A DNA stretch of 64,000 nt, taken from assembly GCF_003201935.1 (NCBI RefSeq), contig NZ_QJJL01000001.1, positions 917,417-981,416 on the forward strand. Direction: 5' to 3'. This DNA comes from Loktanella sp. PT4BL (GTDB lineage Bacteria > Pseudomonadota > Alphaproteobacteria > Rhodobacterales > Rhodobacteraceae). A model generated the notes under the pieces. The model worked only from the letters and a program-made list of their open reading frames with translations. It had not been told where the DNA came from and did no database searches. This document shows positions 24,466-33,915 of the stretch, piece by piece (positions within the stretch are counted from its first letter, which is position 1; each line of letters starts with the position of its first letter). The position numbers and the translations under genes were made by a program.

Positions 24466-27180
24466 TCATTCCCCGCTTGCACGGTCATGGCGGTTCAACC
24501 AGTCCGGACCACGGATGACATGCCAGCATTGTCCCAAAGCAAGCGGCACGAGGCTGGCACATGCTGCAAGCGCCAGTCCGTTCCAGCCGGGATCCGGCAG
24601 ACCCAGAAGGACCGAGAGCCACGGCGTCCACAACGCTATTCCGATCAGCGCGAGGCACAGGAAGATCGCACCCCAGACATAGAGGTTGCCTGTGACCTCA
24701 TTCCTGAGAATCCCTGCATCGGGGTCACGCACGTTGAACACATTCCACAGTTGCGCCAGCGCCAGCGTAAGAAAGGCAACTGTGATGGCCGGTCCGCTTG
24801 CAAGGTGCAGCCAAAAGAGCGCCAGCACAAAGGCCCCGAGAGTTGCCACCGTGATGGCAGCGCCGAGAATGGCAATCAGCATCCAACGTGGGCGGTCGAC
24901 GATCTCTTGTGCAGGATCGCGTGGCGGTTTTTGCATAATGGTCTCGTCGCCGCGCCCCAGACCTAGTGCGAAGGCCGGAAACACATCCGTGACGAGGTTT
25001 AGAAACAGGATCTGCAAAGGGAGGAGTGGTGCCGGCAAACCGGCGCTCACGGCAATGCCGACCACCAGAACCTCGCTGACGTTGCATGACATCAGATAGA
25101 CGACAAACTTGCGAATGTTATCGAAAATCACGCGGCCCTGACGCATCGCTGCGATGATGGTGGCAAAGGCATCGTCCTGCAAAACCATATGTGCGGCCTC
25201 TTGTGCCACCTGCGTGCCACGTTGCCCCATGGCAATGCCGATATCGGCCTTCTTGAGCGCCGGTGCGTCATTGACGCCGTCACCGGTCATCGCCACGATA
25301 TGCCCTGCATTCTGAAAGAGTGATACAAGCTTCAGTTTTGTGTCGGGTGCGACCCGGGCAAAAACGTCCGCAGACAGAAGCCGTGCGCGATCCTGATCAC
25401 TGATCTGGTCGACATCCAGATCGGCCAGTTCGCGACCTTCAACCACGGTCAGATCACCATGCCCAAGGCCTGCTTCGCGTGCAATTGTTTCGGCTGTGCT
25501 GGCGTGATCGCCGGTCAACATAATGACGCGGACGCCGGCCGCGCGACTTGCAGCGATTGCATCGGGTACATCTGCGCGCACAGGGTCAACCAAACACACA
25601 AGACCGACCAGCGTGAGCCCTTCATAATGTGGCGCATCTTCACTGTCGGCGTGCTTCATCGCCAGCGCCAGCAGGCGCAGGCCTTCGCCCGCCGCCGCAG
25701 CACTGCGGTCTTTCCAGTCCTGTCGCGCGTGATCGTCCATGGCGCGCGCGCCATCTGCCGTCTGTACTTGCTTGCAGACGTCGATCACGGCCTCGGGTGC
25801 GCCTTTGACGGCCACCAGATAGGCATTGGCCGCGCGATGGACCGTGGCCATCATCTTGGTGTCAGGGTCAAAGGCGTGTTGGTGGACTTTTTCATTTGCC
25901 GCCAGCAATCCATCCCGCCCGAGCCCGGCTTTCTGGGCAAGCGACAGAAGCGCGATTTCCATCGGGTCGCCCGAGGGATGGTGCTTTGCGCCGTCGCCCA
26001 AGTCTGCATTGTTGCACAGCGCCCCGATCCGGATCGCCCAAGCCAGACGGTCATCGCTGACAGGATCAATTGTATCCCCGGCAATAAAAAACCTGCGAAC
26101 ATCGCCGTCGCTTTCGACACGCACCTCAGCATCAGCCAGCAAAAAGCGCGCCGCACTCATGCGGTTTTCGGTGAGTGTTCCGGTCTTGTCTGTCAGAATA
26201 ACTGTAGTGGCCCCGAGTGTTTCGACGGACGAAAGCTGCCGGATCAATGCGTTGCGCTGGCTCATCCGCCACATCCCGTGCGCAAGACTGAGCGTCGCGA
26301 CCACCGGCAAGCCTTCGGGAATGGCGGCAACGGCCAAGGCGACGCCGGTCTGCACCATCTCTGTTACGTCATAGCCGCGCAAGATACCCACCACGATCGT
26401 CAAGACTGCCAGTGACATTGTCAGCCAGACGAGCCGATGCCCCAACTTGTCCAGCCGGCGTTCCAGCGGGGCCGTGTCGCTTTGCGCTGATTGCGCAAGG
26501 TCGCTGATCTGGCCGATTTCCGTGTCCATGCCCGTCGCGACAACTACACCCTCACCCGTACCGAGCGTGATCGCTGTGCCTTTGAAGGCCATGCTGGCGC
26601 GATCACCCAAAGCGGCGTCCAGCTCTGAAGGGTTTCGTGATTTCATTACCGGCACAGACTCACCGGTGAGTACGGATTCATCGGCCATGAGACTTGCGAC
26701 TTCGGTCAAGCGCAGGTCTGCAGTCACCATATCGCCGGCCTCGAGGATCACGACATCGCCGGGCACGAGCTCATGTGCGTTGATCTTCCGCACATCGCCG
26801 CCGCGCCGCACCCGCGTCTGCACCTGTGCAATCTGCATCAGTGCCTCCATCGCGCGGGCGGCCCTGAGTTCGGTGAAAAAGCCGATTGCCCCGTTGATCA
26901 GCAGCACAACGACAATTGCGATACCTTCTGCAAAGTCACCCAGAACGAAAGACATCAACGCCGCAGCGGCAAGCAGCCAGACGATCATGCCCTTGAACTG
27001 GTGCAGGAGGATCGACAGGGTACTTTTCTTTTTCTGTTGGCGCAGACGGTTTGGCCCGTGTGCGTCCAGTCTCGCGCGTGCGTGGGATTGGTGAAGCCCC
27101 TGCGCGGTATCGACCTCCAGTCGGGCGCCTATTTCTTCCACCGATTGCGCATGCGGGTTTTCGACCAGGGGTTTGGACAT
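24466..27180 (-). CDS. P2-type cation-transporting ATPase (PacL/SERCA-like)
   Basis: A 904-residue inner-membrane pump. An N-terminal cation-ATPase domain leads into about ten helices. LTGES near residue 171 is the actuator motif, PEGLP near residue 288 in helix 4 is the P2-type ion site, DKTGTLT holds the phosphorylated Asp near residue 331, and TGDGVNDAPAL closes the P-domain. This pattern fits Ca2+, Mg2+ or monovalent cation pumps; the ion cannot be fixed. The second of two adjacent ATGs is preferred because AGGA is 5 bases before it. An FNR-type box lies about 88-101 bases upstream, suggesting low-oxygen induction. Confidence 0.92.
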   Translation of the reverse strand: MSKPLVENPHAQSVEEIGARLEVDTAQGLHQSHARARLDAHGPNRLRQQKKKSTLSILLHQFKGMIVWLLAAAALMSFVLGDFAEGIAIVVVLLINGAIGFFTELRAARAMEALMQIAQVQTRVRRGGDVRKINAHELVPGDVVILEAGDMVTADLRLTEVASLMADESVLTGESVPVMKSRNPSELDAALGDRASMAFKGTAITLGTGEGVVVATGMDTEIGQISDLAQSAQSDTAPLERRLDKLGHRLVWLTMSLAVLTIVVGILRGYDVTEMVQTGVALAVAAIPEGLPVVATLSLAHGMWRMSQRNALIRQLSSVETLGATTVILTDKTGTLTENRMSAARFLLADAEVRVESDGDVRRFFIAGDTIDPVSDDRLAWAIRIGALCNNADLGDGAKHHPSGDPMEIALLSLAQKAGLGRDGLLAANEKVHQHAFDPDTKMMATVHRAANAYLVAVKGAPEAVIDVCKQVQTADGARAMDDHARQDWKDRSAAAAGEGLRLLALAMKHADSEDAPHYEGLTLVGLVCLVDPVRADVPDAIAASRAAGVRVIMLTGDHASTAETIAREAGLGHGDLTVVEGRELADLDVDQISDQDRARLLSADVFARVAPDTKLKLVSLFQNAGHIVAMTGDGVNDAPALKKADIGIAMGQRGTQVAQEAAHMVLQDDAFATIIAAMRQGRVIFDNIRKFVVYLMSCNVSEVLVVGIAVSAGLPAPLLPLQILFLNLVTDVFPAFALGLGRGDETIMQKPPRDPAQEIVDRPRWMLIAILGAAITVATLGAFVLALFWLHLASGPAITVAFLTLALAQLWNVFNVRDPDAGILRNEVTGNLYVWGAIFLCLALIGIALWTPWLSVLLGLPDPGWNGLALAACASLVPLALGQCWHVIRGPDWLNRHDRASGE

Positions 27181-27267
27181 CATGTTCCTGCTTTATCTGG
27201 CAAGGTTGCGCCAGTGTGCCTGCGACGCGGTTCCGTCGGAAACTGCCACACTGTGTTTGATGTCGCT

Positions 27268-27281
27268 TTGACCCTGATCAA
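27268..27281. promoter_or_regulatory. FNR/FixK-type box upstream of the P-type ATPase
   Basis: TTGACCCTGATCAA fits TTGAY-N4-RTCAA exactly. It is 88-101 bases before the ATPase start. The argF stop lies on the other side, so the ATPase is the only gene it can serve. Confidence 0.72.
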
Positions 27282-27411
27282 TCAGCCGTCCGGATTGACC
27301 AATGGCACGGCACAAAACCGGCCGCGTTCGAAAAGGTGTCAACCGGTGCAGGTCTGCACGGCAGCAGCGGTGTTGCGTGCTGCCATGATCATCTGGTGAT
27401 TGTTTGGGGCC

Positions 27412-28317
27412 TTACACCCCCAGACAATGCCGCATGATCGCCTTTTGCGCATGCAGCCGGTTTTCGGCCTCGTCAAAGATCACCGAATGGGGGCCATCCA
27501 TCACGCTGCTTGTCGCCTCGTCATCGCGGTGCGCAGGCAGGCAGTGCATGAAGAGCGCGTTGTCCTTGGCCTTGGCCATCAGCGCGTCATTCACCTGATA
27601 GCCGCGCAGCTGGTTGTGCCGCCGCTCGCGGGCGGATTGCGGGTCGTGCATGCTGACCCACGTATCGGTCACCACCAGATCAGCGCCCTGCACCGCCTCG
27701 TTGGGGTCGCGCACGGTCGTATATAGCCCGTCCAGCGCTGGTTCAGGATCAAGCGGCGGCGGGCCGGTAAAGACCAGATCGAACTCAAACTGTTTGGCGG
27801 CATGGGCGAAGCTTGCAAAGACGTTGTTGCCGTCGCCTGACCAGACAACCTTTTTGCCCTTGATCGGGCCGTTATGTTCCTCAAACGTCATGATATCGGC
27901 CATGATCTGGCAAGGGTGCGTGCGGTTTGTCAGCCCGTTGATGACCGGCACCGTGGCATATTCGGCCATATCGAGCAGGGTCTGTTCCTCGAATGTGCGG
28001 ATCATGATCAGATCGACATAGCGCGACAGGACCCGTGCGGTATCGGCAATTGTCTCGCCATGGCCCAATTGCATGTCAGCGCCGGACAGCACCATGGTCT
28101 GCCCACCCATCTGGCGCACACCCACATCGAAAGACACGCGGGTCCGTGTTGAGGGCTTTTCAAAAATTAGCGCCACCATATGCCCCGCGAGCGGCTGTTC
28201 GGCGTCCGGCGTGCCCTTGGGCAGACCGGCGCGGGCGGTTTTCATCGCTTTGGCATTGTCGATGATGTTGCGCAGCGCATCGGTGGGGGTCGTATGGATA
28301 TCAAGAAAATGGGTCAT
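27412..28317 (-). CDS. argF: Ornithine carbamoyltransferase
   Basis: A 301-residue cytoplasmic enzyme making citrulline from ornithine and carbamoyl phosphate. STRTR near residue 56 binds carbamoyl phosphate, HPCQ near residue 134 is the second phosphate-site motif, DTWVSM and HCLPAHR (near residue 258) bind ornithine. Length is normal. It is the last gene of an argD-GNAT-argF operon, 38 bases after the GNAT stop. Confidence 0.96.
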   Translation of the reverse strand: MTHFLDIHTTPTDALRNIIDNAKAMKTARAGLPKGTPDAEQPLAGHMVALIFEKPSTRTRVSFDVGVRQMGGQTMVLSGADMQLGHGETIADTARVLSRYVDLIMIRTFEEQTLLDMAEYATVPVINGLTNRTHPCQIMADIMTFEEHNGPIKGKKVVWSGDGNNVFASFAHAAKQFEFDLVFTGPPPLDPEPALDGLYTTVRDPNEAVQGADLVVTDTWVSMHDPQSARERRHNQLRGYQVNDALMAKAKDNALFMHCLPAHRDDEATSSVMDGPHSVIFDEAENRLHAQKAIMRHCLGV

Positions 28318-28355
28318 GTGTTTCGCTTTTGTTGGGCCGTTTCCGACCAGTCAGT

Positions 28356-28838
28356 TCAGAGATGGGTCATTACCTGGACAAGGCGTCCTTCGGCTGTCGT
28401 GGTCAGACGTCGGTTCATGAAACCGGCCTGTTTATAGATTGTGATGGTGCGGGTGTCAGTCGTCCCTGGTGCCACGGCCACCATGGGGTATTTCAGGCGC
28501 AGGCTGCGGATATACGCTTCGATATAGCCGACAGAATGGCCCTGTCCCATGAAATCGCTATCGCCGACAAAGGTGGCCATGACCCGGGCGCCAAACGGCA
28601 GGTCCGCATATTGCGGCATCTCAAAGGCGCGGGCGTCGTGATCGTGGATATAGGCAAAGGGGTGGTCGATCAGGCTCACCACCCGCATGTCAATCGCGGC
28701 ATTGTCCATGTCTCTTTCCATCAGCGCAATTTGCTTGTCCGCATCGGGCCACCAGACTTTGACATGCGCCGTCTGTAACCAGCGGCGCATCAAAGGCAGG
28801 TCTGCCTCAGTCAGGGGGCGGAACGTGTAATTACGCAT
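28356..28838 (-). CDS. GNAT N-acetyltransferase (AAC(6')-like)
   Basis: A 160-residue protein with the layout of RimJ/AAC(6')-type acetyltransferases: RPLTEADLPLMRRWLQTAHV at the start and VWWPD nearby, as in aminoglycoside 6'-acetyltransferase relatives and siderophore acetyltransferases. The acetyl-CoA loop (MGQGHSVGYIEAYI near residue 98) is present. Its place between argD and argF, overlapping argD by 8 bases, suggests a role near arginine metabolism rather than drug resistance, but the substrate is not known. Confidence 0.82.
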   Translation of the reverse strand: MRNYTFRPLTEADLPLMRRWLQTAHVKVWWPDADKQIALMERDMDNAAIDMRVVSLIDHPFAYIHDHDARAFEMPQYADLPFGARVMATFVGDSDFMGQGHSVGYIEAYIRSLRLKYPMVAVAPGTTDTRTITIYKQAGFMNRRLTTTAEGRLVQVMTHL

Positions 28839-30012
28839 TGGCCTCCTTTACATGGGATGCCGCAGCATCAAGCTTTTCTACCGCCAGCGCGATATCAGCG
28901 TCGGTGATATTCAGTGCAGGCAACAAGCGCACGACATTGTCCGCCGCAGGCACCGTCAGCACCCCTTGGGCAAATCCCGCAGCGACCACATCGCTGTTTA
29001 CAGCCTTGCATTTCAGGCCCAGCATGAGCCCCGATCCGCGCACGGCTTCGAACACATCCGGATGTGCGGCCACCAGCCCTTCGAGCTTCTGGCGCATGAT
29101 GCCCGCCTTGCGGTTGACCTCGGCCAGAAACGCGGGATCGCCCACGATCTCCATCACCTTAGCGCCCACGGCACAGGCCAGAGGGTTGCCGCCGTAGGTG
29201 GACCCATGCGTGCCCGCCGTCATGCCGGATGCCGCATTCTCCGTGGCCAGTACAGCGCCCAGCGGAAAGCCCCCGCCAATGCCCTTGGCGACCATCATGA
29301 TATCAGGTGCGATGCCCGCCCATTCATGGGCAAAAAGTTTACCGGTCCGGCCCATGCCGCACTGCACTTCATCCAGGATCAACAGGATGCCGTGTTGGTC
29401 GCACAGATCGCGCAACCCTTTCAGACAGACATCGGGCAAAGGGCGGATGCCGCCCTCGCCCTGCACCGGCTCGACCATGATCGCCGCGATCTTGTCCGAG
29501 ACCGCGGCCTTCAGCGCATCGTGGTCACCAAATTCCAGATGGGTGAAACCGGGCAACAACGGGCCAAAGCCCTTTGTCATCTTCTCGGATCCGGCCGCCG
29601 CAATCCCTGCACTCGAGCGGCCATGGAACGACCCCGAAAAGGTGATGATTTCGGTCCGCTCGGGCTGGCCTTTGTCGTACCAGTATTTGCGGGCCATTTT
29701 GACGGCCAGCTCGCAGGCCTCGGTGCCGGAGTTGGTGAAAAATACTGTATCGGCAAAGGTCTGTGCCACCAGCGCATCGGCCAGCTGTTGCTGGGCGGGA
29801 ATATTATACAGGTTCGAGACATGCCACAGCGCCTGCGCTTGCGCGGTCAGTGCCGCGACCAGAGCAGGGTTGGCATGCCCCAGCGCATTCACCGCAATCC
29901 CAGCGCCCAAATCCAGAAAGCGTCGTCCATCAGCTTCCGTCAACCAAGAGCCTTCGCCGGAAACGAAAGTCAGCGGTGCGCGTGAATAGGTTGGCAGAAT
30001 AGATGGGATCAT
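28831..30012 (-). CDS. argD: Acetylornithine aminotransferase
   Basis: A 393-residue PLP enzyme of class III aminotransferases. FFTNSGTEACELAVKMAR near residue 95 binds the cofactor phosphate, FHGRSSAG follows, ILDEVQCGMGRTGK near residue 215 has the Asp that contacts the pyridine ring, and MMVAKGIGGGFPLGA has the Schiff-base Lys. It converts N-acetylglutamate semialdehyde to acetylornithine. ATG at 30012 has GAGGAAG before it. First gene of the operon with a GNAT gene and argF. Confidence 0.95.
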   Translation of the reverse strand: MIPSILPTYSRAPLTFVSGEGSWLTEADGRRFLDLGAGIAVNALGHANPALVAALTAQAQALWHVSNLYNIPAQQQLADALVAQTFADTVFFTNSGTEACELAVKMARKYWYDKGQPERTEIITFSGSFHGRSSAGIAAAGSEKMTKGFGPLLPGFTHLEFGDHDALKAAVSDKIAAIMVEPVQGEGGIRPLPDVCLKGLRDLCDQHGILLILDEVQCGMGRTGKLFAHEWAGIAPDIMMVAKGIGGGFPLGAVLATENAASGMTAGTHGSTYGGNPLACAVGAKVMEIVGDPAFLAEVNRKAGIMRQKLEGLVAAHPDVFEAVRGSGLMLGLKCKAVNSDVVAAGFAQGVLTVPAADNVVRLLPALNITDADIALAVEKLDAAASHVKEANA

Positions 30013-30267
30013 GGCGATCTTCCTCAAAGGTAAGCCCGATTGGTGCAGGACCAAGCGAGAGCTGTCAATAATGTTAGGGGTTTACGATGGACGTGGCAAA
30101 GGGCGGCGCAGGTTAGCGTCGGCGTCGGCTCTCGAATGTTGCACAGGTCATCATGCGGCGCTGATAGCGTAGTCTTCATTACGAGGGAAGCCGCAAAAAC
30201 CGCTGTTTGCTGCTGCGGCATCACGATCTGTCTTGCGCGGTTCACCGAACAGGTTCAATGAGCGGGC

Positions 30268-31152
30268 ATGACCCTGCGTGCCGCCAACCCGCCTCTTGCT
30301 CTTGCCTTCATGCTGACGGCAACCGCATTTATTGCGGCGACGATGGTTATGGCAAAATCCCTGGGCACTGATACGCTTGGCCCGCCCTTGCACCCTTTGC
30401 AAATCAGCCATGGCCGCTTTCTCTTCGCCTTTGCGGCCATCGCTACAGCGGCCGCAGTGCTGCGGCCCAGGATTGCACAGCCGAACCTGAAGCTGCACTT
30501 TGGCAGGACGCTCTTTGGCTGGGGTGGCGTGACCTTCATGTTTTCAGCCGTGGCCTTTATTCCGCTGTCAGATGCTACGGCGATCAGCTTTCTCAATCCT
30601 GTGTTCGGCATGCTTCTTGCTATTCCGCTGCTGGGTGAACGTGTCGGGCCGTGGCGCTGGTTTGCAGCGGGCACTGCCTTGCTTGGCGCGCTGATCTTGC
30701 TGAGGCCCGGACCCGAAAGCTTTCAACTGGCCGGTTTGCTGGCACTGGGGGCTGCGCTTTTGATGGGGATGGAGTTGATATTCATCAAGAAACTCGCCAA
30801 CCGCGAACCTGGGTTCCAGATCTTGCTGATCAACAATGCCATCGGGCTGAGCATCGCAACACTGGCAGTCCTGCCCGTCTGGGTGCCACCGACGGGTGCA
30901 CAATGGGGCGCGCTGGCGGCGTTGGGGGTGTTGATGGCCACCGCGCAGGCGTGCTTTGTGAACGCCATGGCGCGTGCGGATGCGAGCTTCATCACGCCCT
31001 TCAGCTATGTCACGCTGATTTTTGCCGGTCTTTATGATTTGCTGCTTTTCGATGTCTGGCCGGACTGGATCAGCATCCTCGGCGCGCTTATTATCCTCGG
31101 TGGCGCATCGCTCTTGGCCTGGCGTGAACGGCGGGCCCGCTTGGTGCGCTAA
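30268..31152 (+). CDS. EamA/DMT-family transporter
   Basis: A 294-residue membrane protein with ten predicted helices in two EamA repeats. PLSDATAISFLNPVFGMLLAIPLLGERV near residue 91 is the typical end of the first repeat, and the second ends with a similar helix pair and a short basic tail. The family exports amino acids, purines or drugs, or sugar phosphates; substrate unknown. It stands alone on the plus strand, divergent from argD. Confidence 0.87.
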   Translation: MTLRAANPPLALAFMLTATAFIAATMVMAKSLGTDTLGPPLHPLQISHGRFLFAFAAIATAAAVLRPRIAQPNLKLHFGRTLFGWGGVTFMFSAVAFIPLSDATAISFLNPVFGMLLAIPLLGERVGPWRWFAAGTALLGALILLRPGPESFQLAGLLALGAALLMGMELIFIKKLANREPGFQILLINNAIGLSIATLAVLPVWVPPTGAQWGALAALGVLMATAQACFVNAMARADASFITPFSYVTLIFAGLYDLLLFDVWPDWISILGALIILGGASLLAWRERRARLVR

Positions 31153-31204
31153 GCGTGCAATACCCCTTTACCTTGGACAAATTAACGCCATCTTCTGTTA
31201 ATAG

Positions 31205-31627
31205 ATGAAAAACATGAGTGATGTTTACGAGTACCGTCGCGCGCCGAACAAGGGGCCAATCTGGCTCGCTTTTTTTGGCGTGGTTTTGCTGCTTGTCGCC
31301 ATCATCTACTTTGAAGCCACGCAATTTCAGGCCCTTGCATGGGTGTTCGGTGCCGTTTTGATTGCGTGGATGCTGCTGCCGCAACCTGTCTCCGGTGTGC
31401 GGATCGACGCAGACTATCTGACCCTTGCCGCATGGCGCGACCCCAGGCCGATCCCGCTTGATAATATCGCGCATTTACGCGTCAGCGAAGCGGGGCTGGA
31501 TACCGAAGTGGCGATTGTTTACCGCGATGGCACCGTCGAGGATATCTTCTCGGGCGACCTGCCTGATATCGACACCTTGATTGCCGTACTGGCAGAGCGC
31601 GGCATACCGGTGCGCGACGTCTCTTAG
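31205..31627 (+). CDS. Hypothetical two-helix membrane protein
   Basis: A 140-residue protein with two helices near residues 19-36 and 42-58 and a C-terminal cytoplasmic or periplasmic domain (GVRIDADYLTLAAWRDPRPI). No family recognised. Two candidate ATGs (31205 and 31214) differ by three codons and neither has a strong ribosome site. Its last 4 bases overlap the stop of the convergent ABC-2 permease. Confidence 0.7.
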   Translation: MKNMSDVYEYRRAPNKGPIWLAFFGVVLLLVAIIYFEATQFQALAWVFGAVLIAWMLLPQPVSGVRIDADYLTLAAWRDPRPIPLDNIAHLRVSEAGLDTEVAIVYRDGTVEDIFSGDLPDIDTLIAVLAERGIPVRDVS

Positions 31628-32427
31628 GCCTTGAGCCGATAGCCTGTGTGCATCCAGCGCAAACAAATCCCCAAGACCACGACACAGGCCGCCGAAACCA
31701 CGACAAGCCCCACCCAAGGGCTACTGTCGCTGACGCCGATCATCCCAAACCGCACCCCGTCGATGATGTAAAAGAACGGATTGGCGTGGCTGAGCGTTTG
31801 CATGAAGGCAGGTAGCGCCTCGATCGAATAGAAGGTGCCTGACAGGAACGCCAAAGGTGTAACAAGAAAGTTCGAAATCGCAGAGAGCTGGTCGAATTTA
31901 TTGGCAAAAATTCCTGCAATCATGCCCAAGCCGCCCATCAGGACCGACCCAAGCACCACAAAGACAACGACCCAGATCGGTGACTGCATCCCTACGCCCA
32001 AAAACAGAGCCGATCCCGCAGCAATCACAATCGCGACCAAGCCACCGCGTGCCACCGCCCCGCCGATATAGCCTGTCACCAACTCTCCGGCTGACAGGGG
32101 TGGCATGAGCGTATCGACGATATTGCCCTGCACCTTGGCGGAGGCAAGGCTGGAGGAGGTATTGGCAAAAGCGTTCTGGATGACCGTCATGGTCAGAATG
32201 CCGGGTGCCAGAAACACCATGAAGGGCACGCCCATCACATCGCCGCGCTGTGACCCTATCGCGATGGTGAAAATCAGCAAGAAAAGCCCCGCATTGATCA
32301 AAGGGGCCATCACAGTCTGTGACCAGACATTCATAAAGCGGCTGATCTCGCGCCGGACCAATGTCCAGGTTCCCAACCAATTCACGCGCCCGAAGCGCCG
32401 CACACCCATCTGGTTCATATCTTGCAT
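31624..32427 (-). CDS. ABC-2-type transporter permease
   Basis: A 267-residue membrane protein with six helices in the ABC-2 layout. An amphipathic start (WLGTWTLVRREISRFMNVWSQ) is followed by six hydrophobic segments, and the segment LSGTFYSIEALPAFMQTLSHANPFFYIIDGVR near residue 200 is the conserved family signature (split here for brevity: FLSGTFYSIEALP and NPFFYIIDG). Start 32427 is preferred because AAGG lies 9 bases upstream. No ATP-binding partner is adjacent, which is unusual. Confidence 0.85.
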   Translation of the reverse strand: MQDMNQMGVRRFGRVNWLGTWTLVRREISRFMNVWSQTVMAPLINAGLFLLIFTIAIGSQRGDVMGVPFMVFLAPGILTMTVIQNAFANTSSSLASAKVQGNIVDTLMPPLSAGELVTGYIGGAVARGGLVAIVIAAGSALFLGVGMQSPIWVVVFVVLGSVLMGGLGMIAGIFANKFDQLSAISNFLVTPLAFLSGTFYSIEALPAFMQTLSHANPFFYIIDGVRFGMIGVSDSSPWVGLVVVSAACVVVLGICLRWMHTGYRLKA

Positions 32428-32629
32428 CACAGCCATCCTTTGCAGCACCCTGACATAGTGGATTTCACCGCAATGGCCAGCCCTGCAGTGTGCGCTGCAC
32501 GACAAGATCACGAAAAGCCGCGTCACTGCCTTCACATCACCCGCAGCAGTGTTTAATATAGGGACAACTTGATGAAGAAGGCCCGATCCGTATATGACGG
32601 ATCTTCGCCGAAAAACCAAAGGAACAGAT

Positions 32630-33235
32630 ATGTCCTGGACAGACGAGCGCGTTGAGACGCTCAAGAAGATGTGGGGCGAAGGCCAGTCCGCAAGCCAGAT
32701 CGCCAAAGAACTTGGCGGGGTGACCCGCAATGCCGTAATCGGTAAGGTACACCGCTTGGGATTGTCCAATAGGGCAGGTTCCGCCGGGGCTGCGGCCAAA
32801 GTAGCACCAAAAGAAAAACCGGCGGCGGCACCCGCTGCTGCGGCGAAACCGGCGGCCAAGCCTGCAGCACCCAAACCCAAGGCGGCACCCGCCTCGACAC
32901 CGCCCAAAGAAGAGCCCGAGCTTGACGAGAACGGCATCCCGATTTCGGCTGCGCGCCGCGCGATCATTCCGGCAGGGCAACCTTTGCCGCCGCAGCCTTC
33001 GGCCAATGAGATCAGCCCCGAGGCACTCGCCAAAGTCAGTGAAGTCGAAAAGACAGCCAAGCGGTTGACCTTGATGGAATTGACGGAAAAAACCTGCAAA
33101 TGGCCGGTGGGCGATCCCGCCACTGATGATTTCTGGTTCTGCGGATTGGCTGTGCAACAGGGCAAGCCCTATTGCGAAGCCCATGTTGGCGTCGCGTTCC
33201 AGCCCATGTCCTCGCGCCGCGACCGCCGCCGCTAA
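32630..33235 (+). CDS. gcrA: Cell-cycle regulator GcrA
   Basis: A 201-residue GcrA-family transcription factor, a sigma-70 cofactor that reads methylated GANTC sites in alphaproteobacteria. MSWTDERVETLKKMW at the start and KELGGVTRNAVIGKVHRLGLS form the helix-turn-helix. A long Ala/Lys/Pro linker (residues 60-115) follows, then the conserved C-terminal zinc-like part with CKWPVGDP, FCGLAV and YCEAHV. RBS AAAGGA precedes the start at 32630. A terminator follows. Confidence 0.93.
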   Translation: MSWTDERVETLKKMWGEGQSASQIAKELGGVTRNAVIGKVHRLGLSNRAGSAGAAAKVAPKEKPAAAPAAAAKPAAKPAAPKPKAAPASTPPKEEPELDENGIPISAARRAIIPAGQPLPPQPSANEISPEALAKVSEVEKTAKRLTLMELTEKTCKWPVGDPATDDFWFCGLAVQQGKPYCEAHVGVAFQPMSSRRDRRR

Positions 33236-33280
33236 GGTGATGTAAGGTAAGGTAGATTATGATCTGCCCTCGTCGCAAAG

Positions 33281-33303
33281 GCCGCCCTCAGGGGCGGCTT
33301 TTT
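33281..33303 (+). terminator. Rho-independent terminator after gcrA
   Basis: GCCGCCC-TCAG-GGGCGGC stem and loop followed by TTTTT, 45 bases past the gcrA stop. Confidence 0.88.
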
Positions 33304-33389
33304 GCGTTCTGCAGGACGCGTCTGAATGTCGGAAAAGATGGTCGATGCTGCGAAGCGATTGCGACCACTTGCGAGGCATCAGGCAAAGC

Positions 33390-33848
33390 CTACTTCAGCG
33401 CGCCCAAAAACGCCCGCAAGCCCACATCATCGACCTTTTTGACCGCCTTTTTCAGTGGCACCCATTTGCGTTTACGCAGGCCCGCTTCGGGGTAGGTTTT
33501 CGTCATCTGTTTCACGTCGATCCGGTACACGCTGACATGGCAGGGCACGACCCGCCCGTCTTCAAAGCGTTTCTCGGTGACATAGCCGCCAATCGGGGCC
33601 TTGCTGACCTTGCCTTTGCGCAAACCCGCTTCTTCCCAGGCTTCGATTTTGGCGGTTTCGGCATCGGTGTGACCGTCCATTGGCCAGCCCTTGGGCACGA
33701 TCCAGCGACCACGCGAGGATTTCACCAAGAGTACCTCTTTTCCGTCCTTTCCGTCGCGCAAGCAAAGCGCACCGACCTGCGTGATCGCAGTCGGGTCGAC
33801 GACACAGACCTCACGGCCCGTCCAAAAAGAGCGGTCTAGATTACTCAT
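33390..33848 (-). CDS. Nudix hydrolase (diphosphoinositol-polyphosphate-type)
   Basis: A 152-residue Nudix protein. GWPMDGHTDAETAKIEAWEEAGL near residue 54 is the Nudix helix (shown in two parts: GWPMDGHTDAE and AWEEAGL). The order with ALCLRDG before it and KWVPLKKA after fits the DIPP/Ap-n-A hydrolase subgroup, which hydrolyses diadenosine polyphosphates or inositol pyrophosphates, and can also shorten polyphosphate. Stands alone, minus strand. Confidence 0.85.
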   Translation of the reverse strand: MSNLDRSFWTGREVCVVDPTAITQVGALCLRDGKDGKEVLLVKSSRGRWIVPKGWPMDGHTDAETAKIEAWEEAGLRKGKVSKAPIGGYVTEKRFEDGRVVPCHVSVYRIDVKQMTKTYPEAGLRKRKWVPLKKAVKKVDDVGLRAFLGALK

Positions 33849-33915
33849 ATACCTGCCAATGGCGTGTTTTTATTAGGTTCTAACTAACACAAAGCGAATC
33901 GATGCGCAAATGGTG

